Shown one piece after another: positions 48,224 through 59,935 of a stretch of DNA of 64,000 nt; positions within the stretch are counted from its first letter, which is position 1; the number at the start of each line of letters is the position of its first letter. The DNA lies in contig JALPQD010000406.1 in the NCBI GenBank assembly GCA_023101885.1, positions 1,302,001 to 1,366,000 of the forward strand, given 5' to 3'. The notes under the pieces are model-generated. The model was given only the letters and a program-made list of their open reading frames with translations. It did no database searches and was not told the origin of the DNA. The position numbers and the translations under genes were made by a program. This DNA comes from Typhlomys cinereus (Eukaryota > Chordata > Mammalia > Rodentia > Platacanthomyidae).

Positions 48224-49275
48224 ATTTGTGGCTCCTAGTACCAAACCCACCTACCCTACCTAGAGACACTCAAAGATAAATCTCTGTAATACCCACAGTA
48301 ATTGCAAGGATTATGAATAGGAGGGATGGGGTAGGAGGGCCACATCAGAAACAAGGAGAGAGGAGACCATGTTACAGCAGAGAAAATAGGCCTCCATCAA
48401 GGGCTACAAGTAAGTAATGAGACGTCTGGCTAAGTTCACAAACTTTCGTTCCTGATCATTTACAACTGAGGGGGTATGATCTCACCAGAAGGGGAGGGCA
48501 TATAGTCTGGCAGATAAAAAGTAATCATTTTGCAAATGGGTGATTGACCCCTCCCTCACTGCGGTTTCCTACTTTTATTATATCTACCTTTGAATATACT
48601 CTTATAACAAGACTCTAGTTAACAGCTTTTTATCTCTGGCCAGGGGGTGACATACAATACCCATCAGGATAGAGTGAAGGGCATTGCAGGAGCAGCAAAA
48701 CTGCAAAAGAAAATCAACAGACCATAATCCGGAACTTCAGAGACTCTATATCAACCACCTAGAACTAGGCCAGCCTAATCTCTCCCCATCCTGAAGCTCA
48801 GGGAAATTCGCGGAAGAGGGGGCGGTAAGATTGTAAGAGCACAAGGATGGGAGGAGCAATGATATGCAAGATACTCCACATAAGTTAGGGCCGAAGCAAT
48901 CATAATTGGACTTTGAATGCCCTGCGCAATGTCCAACACACTATTGACCCCACAAAGTCTAGAATTTACTAAAGGCACTAGGATCCTTGGAGGCAAGGGA
49001 TTGACAGCCACAGCAGTGTTCCTATGGTTCAGGGAAACACAAGAAAGGGTTTAGGGAAATGCCATTGGGTCCTTGTGCATCATCGGAGAGGAGGGCACAG
49101 AGGAGAGTCAGGCATGCACATTAAAGGATTCCCCGAGGTTTGGGGGGGAGGCACTGAGGGATGGGGAGGGAGGAGGGAGGGGAGAGGGATCAGGGGGGTG
49201 GGGGGAGGAAGAGGGAGGGAGGGAACAAAAAAATAAAGTAATTAAAAATATTAAAAAATAAAAAAAATAAAATAC
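48224..49275 (+). mobile_element. 5'-truncated L1 3' end, 3' half of a SINE/L1 composite
   Basis: About 1.05 kb. The 3' end has a G-rich polypurine tract (49139-49227) and an A-rich tail with AATAAA-like words, typical of L1 3' UTRs. 48448-49275 matches the minus-strand copy at 50626-51456 at roughly nine of ten positions by eye. No long intact frame is present. The L1 subfamily is not one I recognise from mouse or rat, and the L1 assignment rests on 3'-end architecture and target duplications. Confidence 0.78.
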
Positions 49276-49291
49276 AATATTTTCTAATTGA
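49276..49291. repeat. Target-site duplication, right copy
   Basis: AATATTTTCTAATTGA, an exact copy of 47927-47942, placed immediately after the L1 A-tail. The pair encloses both the SINE and the L1. Confidence 0.92.
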
Positions 49292-49675
49292 AATTTCATC
49301 AGAACAAAAGTTAAGGTTTTAAAGCTATCTAGTGTATTAATTTTAGAAACATGATGCATTTCAGTGTACAAAGTAACAGTCTTCAAAACATACAAAACAT
49401 TTAAAACTGAAATAGCTATTAAACCTTATGGAATCCCTGAAGCTCCTTCACAGAAACTTTGTGTTTTAAAGGTTAACTTGCAGTCTGTTCTTTCAAATGA
49501 CTGTCTGATTAGTCATTTGACAAAGAATCAGTTTCTACAGTATACAGCCTTTCCAGTTCCCATATGTATAAGGAAAACATAGTGTCTACATATTTTTTCT
49601 TGATATAATTTTAATAGTCTTCATTTGTCTTTCCTATTACTTTTTTAGTATATTGTTAGTCTGTTCACTTTGAGT
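49292..49675. other. Unique AT-rich DNA
   Basis: Nothing recognised. Confidence 0.4.
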
Positions 49676-49800
49676 ATGTATTATATATATATATATATAT
49701 ATATATCAATAACTTATCTATCTTTATATCACCTATGTATATATCCAGAGAGAGAAAGAGAGAAAGAGAGAAAGAGAGAAAGAGAGAGAGAGAGAGAGAA
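49676..49800. repeat. (AT)n and (GAGA/GAAA)n microsatellites
   Basis: An AT run at 49680-49707 and a GAGAGAAA-type purine run at 49747-49800 flank a short TATC-rich spacer. The ERERKERKR-like frame is its translation. Confidence 0.9.
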
Positions 49801-50615
49801 TGACAGAAAGAATTTGAAAATCAACTTGAAGATAATTATGTGCCACAATGTTAAGAAAGACACATAGCAAAACAGAAAAGACTTATTTGGGCAATAATGA
49901 CAAGTGACTGGATTTGATTATAATAAACAGAAAAGAGCCTACAATCAAGTAAGCTGCATTACTTTCATGCTGAACATACATATGTGAAGAATCTGCTAGA
50001 TGACCTAAAACTTTTGTCAGTAAGAGAGTCTAACCCATATTCTTTTGGAGACTGTGCTATCATTATGAATCATTTATATCTATGAGTAATCCCCTGGAGA
50101 TCACAGGGTTAGTACCTTACAAAGGTAAAATCTAGGCTAGTGATCTAGTCTTCCTACATCCCACACCTCTATCTCAGTGTAAAAGAAGGAAAAAGAATAA
50201 AAAAATCAGAATCATCAGTAGTTTGCACTCTGGCTGCTATAGTCTCTCAAGAGAAAAGAGAATAAGGTATGCATACATAAGACACAGAATTTCAGAGGAA
50301 TTAAGAGAGAAAACATCAGAGCTCCTATCTGTCACAAAGGAGGTATCAAATGGGTTTTGGTAGTGGATATCAATATGAAAGGTTAAAAAAAAGTGTAGAT
50401 GCAGTTCTACTGGGCACATATAAATGAAAAAGTTTCAGGTCCGTGATGGTGAAATAAGTTTCTGAACTAGAAGGTTTCTTCAGGGCAAAAAGGAGGAAAA
50501 CATAAGAGACAAATCATCAGGTAAACCAAGTACATGTTTCCTGGTTAAAGTACATGTTTCCTTGTCTACTAAGATAAATAGCATCCATAGATTCCAAGAG
50601 GAATGAAGTAACATG
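49801..50615. other. Unique AT-rich DNA
   Basis: A short direct repeat of 'aagtacatgtttcct' lies at 50529-50562. No gene or transposon recognised. Confidence 0.45.
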
Positions 50616-50625
50616 CCAGAGAGTT

Positions 50626-51456
50626 TTTTTTTTTAATTTTTATTTCAGCTCATACAAACTTATTAGGTACACCAGTTCCCTCCCTTCCTCCTCCTCCCCC
50701 CATAGCCCCTGCTCCCCCTCCCCACCCCTCTCCCTCCCTATCCCCCAGTGCCTCCCGCCCCAATTCCCAGAGAGTCCTTTCTTGTGCATGTCTGATTTTC
50801 CTCTGGGCCCTCCTCTCCGATGACGTACAAGGACCCAGTGGCCATTCCCTGAACCCTTTCCCGTGTTCCCCTTAGGTATAGGAACACTGCTGTGGCTGCC
50901 AATCCTTTACCTCCAAGGCTCTTGGTGCCTTTAGCAGATGCTAGACTTTGTGAGGTCAACAGTGTGTTGGACAATGCGCAGGGCATGCAAAGTCCAATTA
51001 TGATTGCTTGAGCCATAACTAGTATAGAGTATCTTATATATCATTGCTCCTCCTATCCTTTTGCTCTTACACGCTTACCGCCCCCTCTTCCGCAAATTTC
51101 CCTGAGCTTCAAGATGGGGAGAGATTAAGCTGGCCTAGTTCTAGGTGGTTGATATAGAGTCTCTGAAGTTCTGGATTGTGGTTTGTTGATTTTTCTTTTG
51201 CAGTTTTGCTCCTCCTGCAATGCCCTTCACTCCATCCTGGTGGGCATTGTATGTTACCCCCTGGCCAGAGACAAAAAGCTGTTAGAGTCTTGTGATAAAA
51301 GCACATTCAAAGGTAGATGTAATAAAAGTGGGAAACCATACTAAGGGAGGGGTCTATCACCCATTTGCAAAATGGTTACTTTTTATCTGCCAGACTATAT
51401 GCCCTCCTCTTCTGGTGAGATCACACCCCCTCAGTAGTAAATGATCAGGAACAGAC
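50626..51456 (-). mobile_element. 5'-truncated L1 3' end, minus strand
   Basis: On plus it begins with a T-run and the C-rich complement of the polypurine tract (50680-50765), then the reverse complement of the L1 at 48448-49275. Flanked by CCAGAGAGTT at 50616-50625 and 51457-51466, a 10-bp target duplication. A 92-codon frame on the L1 sense strand (51016 down to 50738) is interrupted by stops in the sister copy, so it is not taken as a gene. Confidence 0.85.
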
Positions 51457-51466
51457 CCAGAGAGTT

Positions 51467-53905
51467 CTTAAAGCCATGGAAAATACCAGAGTGTCAAATC
51501 TTAGACTCTTCCTTCAAGACTGCAGAACACAGACAGGAGTGTATGTACCTTCTGTTAGTGTTCTCACTGGCTAAATTGTAAAGAGATTCTATCTCACGTG
51601 ATTATTATTTTTACTTATCTATTCATAAATCCTCACCCCATGAATAATAGCAATTTTGTTACAATCAAAGTCTATTCAATGACAGAGGATCTGCTTTGAT
51701 TAAAACCTTTTTGTATTTTCTCATAACAATTTTCTACAGTTGAAAAAAGTTAGATATATAAAGTTAGTTATAAACAACATCTTCATGGGACACACATTAT
51801 TTGTATAACAGCATCAGTGCTCTTCATGTATAATCCATGGTATATGTTTTTCCAGGATAATTTTAATATCCTCCAATAAGTTTATTAATGCAGAAAGTTT
51901 GCAAGATTTTAATTTTATTGCCATAATAAATGGAAAACCCATGTTGCCTCTATCAGTAGCATAAAAACGTTAATCAGTTATACACTCTAAGCAACACAAC
52001 ACAAATTGTAATTCTAATTAAAATTAAAGTTTGATACTATGAAAGCAATGTAATTAAATTGCCTACCAAAATTCAGTTTAAGTTTATGTTCGCAGAATAA
52101 TGGTTCCAAATAATTTTATCATTTCTGTAATCCAATATGCAGTAAATTATTCATAAATTTAATTTAAACAAAACTAATTACAAGAAATATCAGTTTCAGT
52201 AAGTGTTAAAAGCATGATCACTCTGATTGTAGTATGGTACCTTTGAGAGAATGAAATTATTTTCTACATTTTTATGACTCTTTGTCTAGGAGTAAAAGAT
52301 TTAAAATGTTAGATCTTAGGTTATTAGCTTTAACACAGCTATTGTTACATACAAGTAACAATAAAGACAACATCCAACCCCTCATGACTGAGGTGTTGAT
52401 GCAAAATATTAACAGCTTTGTATTGAAGAAAAGATCTTTTTGCAATTTTAAGACTTTCAGAACAGATATTCACTTTCCCTCATATTATACATCTACAAAA
52501 CCTAATTTTCAAATAGTAATTAATACACAGGAAAATTATTTTTTGGGTATGTGCCATGTTTGCAATGTTGATTTATGTTGACGTGATATTGGTATATTTC
52601 GTTGCTTGCATTATGTTTCATATGAGGATAAATGACCTTTAACAAGGTGACTCATATATAAGAAATTCTGAAAATGTTAACTAGGTGCTGCATTCGCTTT
52701 TCCAATATCTTCCTTGCTTCTTGTCGTTTTCTTTGGGATACTTTCAAGTTTAATTAGGTTACAGAATTTTATAGAATTAAACATAGATTGATGTAATTGC
52801 ATATTTCATTGTGAAATTGACTGACTTTTAATTGCCCAAGTATTAATTGAGCATCCAAAAGAAAGAGGAAAAAAATGTGAGACACTTATTTCAATTTTTT
52901 TCCCCTGTGAAAGACATTTTAGCAACACTAAAAGTCTTTTGGTTTGAAGTATGTCAGCATCTTCCAGGACTGGGGCTATTCTTCATTAACTCTAGCATAG
53001 TTAAAATGCAGCACCTGCAATAAATAAAAACAAAACCTGGAAGATTGAATTAAAACATCCAAGAAGTACAGAGCTTGGTGGGTGTTGCTTATTTTTTTCC
53101 AGGATTCCAGGGTCATCACTCATAATAGTGGAAAGTATAGAATAAAAGGGAAAGAAATTCAGAATGTTCCTAAAAATAAAATAGAAAGCCCTCAGGAGCC
53201 CTTTCAGAACAACAATAAAAAGTATTGCTAGCTGTAAAATTTGTAAGCAGGTTCCATCCTGTCGGCACGGAAACAATGAAGATGAATTACATTCCAACAG
53301 CAACACTGAGACCGTCTAGAAAGAGCAACAAACCCACCACAGAGAGAACAGAGCATAACTGTTGCTTCTGTATCATAAGTCCAGGGTGTCAAAGGAAGAT
53401 AATATGGATTAAGTAAAAACCAGAGAGCAGATTTAGAAACTATCTTTAAGCTGTCCCTACACTCATTCATTTTGTTATCCTTTAGGATATATCACATTAA
53501 TTTGTAGTCCATGAAAACCAGGATGCAGTTACCATACTAAAAGTATGTCCACATTCAAAACATAATGGATGGATGGATGAACATGACTTCAAGACATGAC
53601 AGCTCTTCATGTATCTTCTCCTAACTGTAGGTGCCATGGGAAGACCAGGTGAGTTACATTTGGTTAGCTCAAGGGAAAGGAGCATTTGTATCAAGGAAAG
53701 ACATTTGGTCTATGTGGGTGATGTTGACAGCTGGTATGAAATGTTGGAGAGGATGAAGGCAGCCCTGTGAAGAAAAGTCTATTATACAGAATCTCCCTTA
53801 CACAAGATTCGAAGCCTGCTTTGCATATGTCCTTGCTTGATACCCTGGATATTCACGTAATCCCTGAAAACACATGCTACTCAAAAGAGCAAAGAATCAA
53901 TAGAG
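51467..53905. other. Unique AT-rich DNA
   Basis: 2.4 kb with no recognised repeat apart from a short GGAT run at 53566-53578. Frames of 99-101 codons (52282-52581 plus; 53001-53306 minus) show no domain character. Confidence 0.45.
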
Positions 53906-53925
53906 GTTTTTTTTTTTTTTTTTTG
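53906..53925. repeat. Poly-T tract
   Basis: A T-run of about 18-20 with no retroelement body identified on its right side. Confidence 0.85.
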
Positions 53926-54549
53926 CAAAAGTTGATGTCCATCTTGCACATTTAATAATAATAAACTGCATATCCTACACCAAGGTCACCATATGCAAAA
54001 TGAAGCTCCTATCACCAGCTGAAGAGGGGAGAATGTTTATTAAACCTGAACAGTGATTCTCTAAGGATGTTTAGGTGTGCAATAGGCCTATCCTCTACTG
54101 AAACAGCTTGACTTTCAAATTAACTTTAAAACTCAGAGGTTTTTTACTTATGTGTTTATGAATGCTAATTAAAGGAGACTTCAAGTACTTTGAGCAATTA
54201 CCTGCTGAGTCTATTTAACAATATTTAAAAGTGAATCCCTTTTATGTTGTTCTGTGAATGTTCTACCTATAAGTAATGATTGTGACTTGAATCAATTGTA
54301 CATTAAAAATTGAAAGTAATGCTAGGTTATCTGAAAATCACTGAAAATTGACATTGTTCATGCCCCAGGCTCAAGTAGAAGTGGAATTCAAGGTGAAATT
54401 AATTTTAAATGAAGGTTCTTTTTAACCTCATCAATACCTTTCTAATGCATCAAATTTTTGAGCTGTAGGAGCAGATAACAGGAACTAAGTCACTAGCAAT
54501 TACTCAGCAATAGATAAGGTATTTGTTGGAGTACCTAATGATCTCTTAC
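53926..54549. other. Unique AT-rich DNA
   Basis: Nothing recognised. Confidence 0.45.
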
Positions 54550-54960
54550 ACTCTTGCTTCTCCCAGCTGAGCTAATTTTTGATGGAAAGCCATTGAGAAC
54601 AATGGGTCACTGGGAGCAAATGAAGTGGGTCAACCACTGTGTTCCCTCAAGTGCTCTCATGCACCCCAGTGTAGAGCAGCTGATGAGGTAATCTGCATAA
54701 TAACATGGCCCTAGTGTGTTTCTATTAAGTCAATGGGGCATTGACTACAGAGGAGCATGCTACTGGCATTTATTAAGGGGACCAGAGCGGCAGACACACA
54801 GTGACCACTGGACAGGAAGAGCTGGGCACTAACCACATAATTATGACCCTTTTATTCTTCCTGAGAAAATTTTGTCTTTTGTCAATAAAATAAGTATCAT
54901 TTCACGTGAAATTTTAGCTAAAGGAGTATAAATACACTTCTCTAATTATCCATGCATGTG
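54550..54960. other. Repeat-free block, possible conserved non-coding element
   Basis: Base composition is more balanced than its surroundings, with no transposon and no frame above about 60 codons. It includes a 'cataataacatgg' and 'ttattaagggg' AT-core cluster. Only texture supports the label. Confidence 0.2.
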
Positions 54961-55873
54961 TGTTACATGTGTTAAACATGTGTAGCTAATTATTGATTCA
55001 CATTAATGAATTAAATGAAAATGTAATGTGTTCAGAACAATAAAAAGGGAGTGAGTATTCACACGGAGCTATTATCATAGGAAAATGAGAGTTTATTAGG
55101 TAATAGTAAAAACAAATGTTTTGTCATTACTGATATATATGATGCCATATGTTGAAATTGAATTATTAGAACTATTTTAGGCATGTAGTTTTAGATGCTA
55201 TATATATTGCAAAGTTTAAAAAGAGCTATGAATTTTAAAGGGCAAATATCTAGTATGACAAGTGATTCATTCATTCATTTTAAAATAAAGCTTGCATTTT
55301 TAATTACTCAAGATTCTACATATCTTAAAAATAAGAAATATGATTCAAAACCAGTTTTTTGAAACTGCATAGGTTTAGATTCAGTGACAACTATTGCCCT
55401 AGTAGCAACTACCCAAAATTTCTCACTTAGTGAGAAATTGATGTTTTGAATGTTAGAACACAATTCTATTAGCTAAATAATGGAAATAAATATGTCTTAG
55501 GAGTCTCCCCCTCTTTTGGAAGCCTCTGTATAGGAATATGAACATCCTGTACTAATATGAACACTCTTATAATTCCATAGAGCTGAATACTACATGTGAA
55601 TGCTTCTCCACACTTTCTTTTGTCTCCTTATTTCTGTCTGGGTTTGGTCATGAGTGTGTCTAAGGAATGCATTTGTGTGCAGAGGTGGAGGTGTCAATAA
55701 TGAAATAACTACATCGTTATATTCTTATTCTTGACCTTGTGGACAGCAATGAGCACCACTTCACAGAGTCACAAGTCTTCTCTGACTTATGTGTCTATAC
55801 AGAAATGAAAGGATCTCCATCCCTCTATACAGAAAGCTACTGGGTAAAGATGTTTATTTCTCATGATTCCTTC
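54961..55873. other. Unique AT-rich DNA
   Basis: Nothing recognised. Confidence 0.45.
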
Positions 55874-55881
55874 ATGTCTGT

Positions 55882-56272
55882 CATAGTTAGGCACAGGTAT
55901 CAACTTGACAGTTGAGGGTTTGAGCACACTTGAGGTAAGCCCAGAGCAAACCTGAACAAGATTGTTTGGCTGCTGGAGAAGGTCCAGGTGGGTGGGACTA
56001 GGCCCTGGAATAAAATACAGAGCTGTTTGACAGAGTTGGCATCCTTGTGTATACTTGGATAGACATGCTAGTCTGGCAAGTAAGGATCATCCCTTTCTCA
56101 GCCGTTATATGGTGATGGTGTGGCCAGTTTTCTCGGCCCTGGTGTTGGTGTGTGCTCGACCATCAAGCTGGACTATGAACTATAACCAGTAATCATAAGA
56201 GACAATAAAACCCTTGTTCCCTTAAGCCGTTTGATGGTGATTTATCAGCAACCATGCAGACAAACTGCAGCA
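55882..56272 (+). mobile_element. hAT non-autonomous element, family U2, with perfect 8-bp duplication
   Basis: Starts 'catagttaggcacaggtatc' and 'aacttgaca' (URR1 complement starts 'ggctagttttgtgtcaacttgaca') and ends 'catgcagacaaactgcagca'. ATGTCTGT flanks it exactly at 55874-55881 and 56273-56280; 8 bp is the hAT target length. It matches the copies at 6836, 13663 (minus) and 60411 (minus). Terminal inverted repeats are weak and there is no coding sequence. Confidence 0.72.
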
Positions 56273-56280
56273 ATGTCTGT

Positions 56281-56402
56281 ACAAATTATTTCAAGTTACC
56301 ATTTAAACATATCTTCAAAACTTTCACCAAACTAAATTAAAAATAGTCTGTAATATATATTCTATAGTATATTGTAAATCCTACAACAAAATGGGGGATT
56401 AT
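56281..56402. other. Unique AT-rich DNA
   Basis: Short spacer between the hAT copy and the next SINE; nothing recognised. Confidence 0.4.
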
Positions 56403-56605
56403 GAATTTTGCTGGCAGGATGGCTGAGTGGATGAATGTGCCTGTAGGAAACCTGGTAGCCAGCATTCAATTTCCAAATTCCACATGCTGGAAAAGAGGTA
56501 ATTTACTTCTAAAATTGTCCTCTGACAAATACATATGTGCTGTGGCATGTGTGCATCTGCTGTCTCCTATCCCTCTCTTCTCTCTCTCTTTCTATCTCAT
56601 TAATG
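56403..56605 (+). mobile_element. B3-like SINE
   Basis: Head 'gctggcaggatggctgagtg', 'ggtagccagcattcaatttc', 'tgtcctctgacaaatacata', 'gtgctgtggcatgtgtgcat' and a C/T-rich end. The phrase 'ctctgac..' followed by 'gtgctgtggcatg' is typical of B2/B3 bodies. An 85-codon plus frame inside it is not a gene. Confidence 0.55.
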
Positions 56606-57134
56606 ATATTTTTAAAGATGGTAAAGATAGCGGTTGTCCTCTGAAAGATCCAGCTTAAGCATTTAAGCAGAGATCTTGTGAGAACTCTATACACATCAGG
56701 CTCAGGGGAATGATATGATGCAAATCCATAGGATTATAATAAGCAAGTGAGAAAACTAAAAGTTATAAAATAATGCTTTTAGGGGTTTATCATTCTGAAA
56801 ACTTCACACGAAATTTTCTTTAAAACTATTTCAAATCTTCCTTGCTTATTTTAAATATTCAAGACCATCACTACAGAAATTTCTACAACCAAAATATGTA
56901 AAACCCAGATGGCAGAGATCAAGTTTTATTGAATTTCATATGAGAAAGTGTTCTTAAATATGAATGACTATATTTGTACATGTGAGCATATTCCATTCAT
57001 GCATAATGCATCAGTTCCCCATGTCAGTGTGTACATATCTCCATGAACACACATTGAGACTTGGCATAATGATGTTGGGCCTACTACTTTTACAGTTTCC
57101 CAAGAAACAAAGTTTGCTTTCCCATCTTTTCAAC
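56606..57134. other. Unique AT-rich DNA
   Basis: Nothing recognised. Confidence 0.4.
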
Positions 57135-57216
57135 TCTTTTACTTACTGTATCTAAACACATATTCATACAAGGGATCTTTTACTTATTGTATCTAAACAC
57201 ATATTCATACAGGGGT
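57135..57216 (+). repeat. 41-bp tandem duplication
   Basis: Unit 1 (57135-57175) and unit 2 (57176-57216) share 'tgtatctaaacacatattca' and differ at only about three positions. A simple two-copy tandem repeat in unique DNA. Confidence 0.93.
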
Positions 57217-58779
57217 TGGAGTTTAATACAGTCTCCATTAGTTGATTCTCTCCAAATACATAGAGACATCTTGCCATGGGCTTGGAGAGAAGTGTCAGTC
57301 TTAAACTTCCAACTGTGGCTAACATTATAATCATTTTACATTTTAAAATCCAAGCAAGTGACTCAACATTGCAAGTTTAATAATCACTGATACTGGTGAA
57401 ATTTTAAATGTTTACACAGAAATGTAGATTGTTTCCTTGGAGCAATATCTGACTTTCAAGGCAATAAGTATAGTTTTTAAAATACTTTGTAGAAATAACA
57501 CATGTATATAGGTATGGATACATGTGTAAATGGTTAAGAATATCTATTTTCTGATCACTGCAGTAAACTGCCAAATATTCTGATGGTCAAATACACTGGA
57601 ATGCAATAGAGAATTATAAGAAGAAAAATACATATCAGGAAACTATGAAGAAAAAGAAATGTCTGAATTTTTTGCATTTTTTTTTTTTGAGAATGGGAGC
57701 TGCAGATGGGTTTTTGTGCACTTTCCTGCACACTGGATGAAAAGATTATGCTGAAAACAGGAATGAACAAAACTGCACAGCTGCCACCACTAAAGGAGGA
57801 ATTGATCACACAGAGTGTCTCATATGAACTCATTCAAAACCAAAGAGAGACTCAGACGGTGTTTCTCCCACGCTTTCCTTTTATTGTTCCTCTGCATTTC
57901 TGTTAAAGGCCTGTTTTCACCAAGTAAGTCTGCTTGAGTTATTTTGCTTTCCCTTAGCATTAAGTGGAAAAACATAAATGAACATAATGTATTTCCTTTC
58001 ATATGTACAACTGGTGATGAGAAGCAGCTCTCCTCCACGTTTTACTATTCCTTTCTACATGTTTTATTCTGGTTTATACTATGGCACAAGCAACATCCCT
58101 TCTGCAGCAAGCTACAAAATGACAAGGTTCCCTCTTGGAGAAATGTCATTTAATGGCTCTTGTACTCCAACTGATGTGCCACCTCTTGAGAACATGGTCG
58201 TCTGACAGCTACTTCTGAGTCATCTCCCGTGTTTGAAGCAGTTGGTATTTCCCTCAGACACTTGTCAGCATGTGCAGATGATGTTTTAACTGGCATACTG
58301 TCACCAGCTACCTCGAATCACAGAAAGCCTAGTAGCTGTGAAAATGTGACTTCCATTGCAATAAGAATTAGAGTACTAGCAACCAAAACAGACCCTTCCA
58401 GATTCATAATGTTTTTATTCTCCTAAATGTGTGAATACTGTTCTAATAAATAATGTTATACAAATTTACTTTTGCTTTTCTGCACTTTAGGAGAAATAAT
58501 TGAACAGGAATGGAATTGTTAAATTGAAAAATAAAGTCAAAAGTGATATTTGTTTGGTATGAGCATGCTAAGTGCAATTAATTTATAGTGGATCTCAAAT
58601 AGAATATAACCTGCAATTTTGTCTTTTTAGTAACATTTTCATTTTGATTTCTCAGTGCCAAATACATTTCTGATAAAAAGTAAGGCTCCAATGAGTGTTT
58701 ACTAAAAAAATTAATGACTTAATCATTATAAATCAGAGCAATACATATAAGGTGTAGCTTTTTATGTGAATGTCCTTCA
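57217..58779. other. Unique DNA
   Basis: A T-run lies at 57679-57690. Overlapping frames of 65-92 codons lie at 57555-58426 on both strands with no domain character. No exon supported. Confidence 0.4.
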
Positions 58780-59165
58780 AAGGTTCTTGTGCAGAAGGTG
58801 TGTTTCCCAGTGAAGACATGAGGTGAGGCTTTGTGAAGTGGCTGGATCAAAGGGGCTGTGACATCATCAGTATGAATGGACCCAGGGGTGTACAATCCAA
58901 TGAGCTTTAGTGAGGTGATGGAAATCGATGAGGTTTGGCCTAGTTGCAGGTAATTGTTTTTGGCAAGTGTTCTCACTGGGAGGTCTTTCGATCCTGGTGC
59001 TTTTCTCCCTCGCCATTTGTTTGCTTTGCTGCTGGCATAAATCCAGTGGCCTTGCTCTAGTCTGTGGCTTCTGCCATGACACTCTCTCATTAGGGCCCAG
59101 AAACAACAGTGCAAGTGCTCCTGTTCTAAAACTTCTAAAACCGAACCTAAAATAAATCTTAGCTC
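58780..59165 (+). mobile_element. hAT-Charlie-like non-autonomous element
   Basis: 'gtggctggatcaaaggggct', 'gtgacatcatcagtatgaat', 'tgagctttagtgaggtgatg', 'aggtttggcctagttgcagg', 'tctcactgggaggtctttcg', 'ctgccatgacactctctc', 'cccagaaacaacagtgcaag' and 'ccgaacctaaaataaatctt' match in order the mammalian MITE with 'tgattggatcacgagggct...gaggtggggcctagttggagg...gagccaaaataaatctt'. The 171-codon minus frame (58719-59234), the second longest in the window, is antisense to this element and therefore chance. Confidence 0.7.
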
Positions 59166-59692
59166 TCTAGCTTTGATTATGTCATGTACTTTCCTCACAA
59201 TGACTAAAGTTCTATGTGAATGCAATGATGGCATGAATAATAAAAAAACTATAATTGTAAAAAGTATCAGTTATGACTAGACATGAAATTTCAAAATTAT
59301 TTAGAATGTACGTATAGTAAAAGTTTCTCTCTAGGAAGTCAAATGCATAGTAGGATTCAGTAAGTTCGGAATAAAACAATAGCAAAAAAAAGGACCCTGG
59401 CTTCCAAAGGACTTTAGATGATATATGTGCTTTTTTGAATGGTTATACAAATGTTATGCATAATTATAAGGTATGATATGATATTTTTTCTTATTACTTT
59501 TAAGTCCATATTAAAAATTTATCCAGAGCTGGAAGAGAGGAGTCACAAACCTCTGAATACAAAGTAATAATGAGGAGACAGAAACATGAATTACCCTTAC
59601 TTGATGAGCAAACATTACATGCATGTATTAAAATCCCATATTATACTTCATTAACCTGGAAACTTATATTTCTATAAAATGCAACAATATGA
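59166..59692. other. Unique AT-rich DNA
   Basis: Nothing recognised. Confidence 0.4.
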
Positions 59693-59930
59693 GACAGTAA
59701 GATGTTTCGGTCGGTAAAAGCACTTGCCATGCAAACATAATGACCTAGTCTAATCACCAGAATCCACAAGAAATGGGATGCAGTGGTTTACATCTGTAAT
59801 CCCAGTATACCTGCAATAAATTCAAACGTGACGACAAGAGAATCCCTTGTTAGTTCAATAACCAGATAGTCTGTGTATGGCAGCAAAAACAAAAGAGAGT
59901 CTATCTCAAAAAGATGAGATGCAAAAGCCA
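59693..59930 (+). mobile_element. B4/RSINE1-like SINE
   Basis: Head 'cagtaagatgtttcggtcgg', then 'taaaagcacttgccatgcaa', B1-like middle 'catctgtaatcccagtatac', 'gttcaataaccagatagtct' and 'agagagtctatctcaaaaag'. The order fits RSINE1/B4; the CA tail is missing because a hAT element follows. Confidence 0.65.
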
Positions 59931-59935
59931 GCTTG

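Noticed and set aside
50738..51016. 92-codon frame on the L1 sense strand
   Set aside because: The matching part of the sister L1 copy (about 48895-49140) has at least two in-frame stops, and an in-frame stop lies just upstream of the start. It is within 3' UTR-like sequence.
58719..59234. 171-codon minus-strand frame
   Set aside because: It lies antisense to a recognisable hAT MITE (58780-59165) and starts and ends outside it without any motif.
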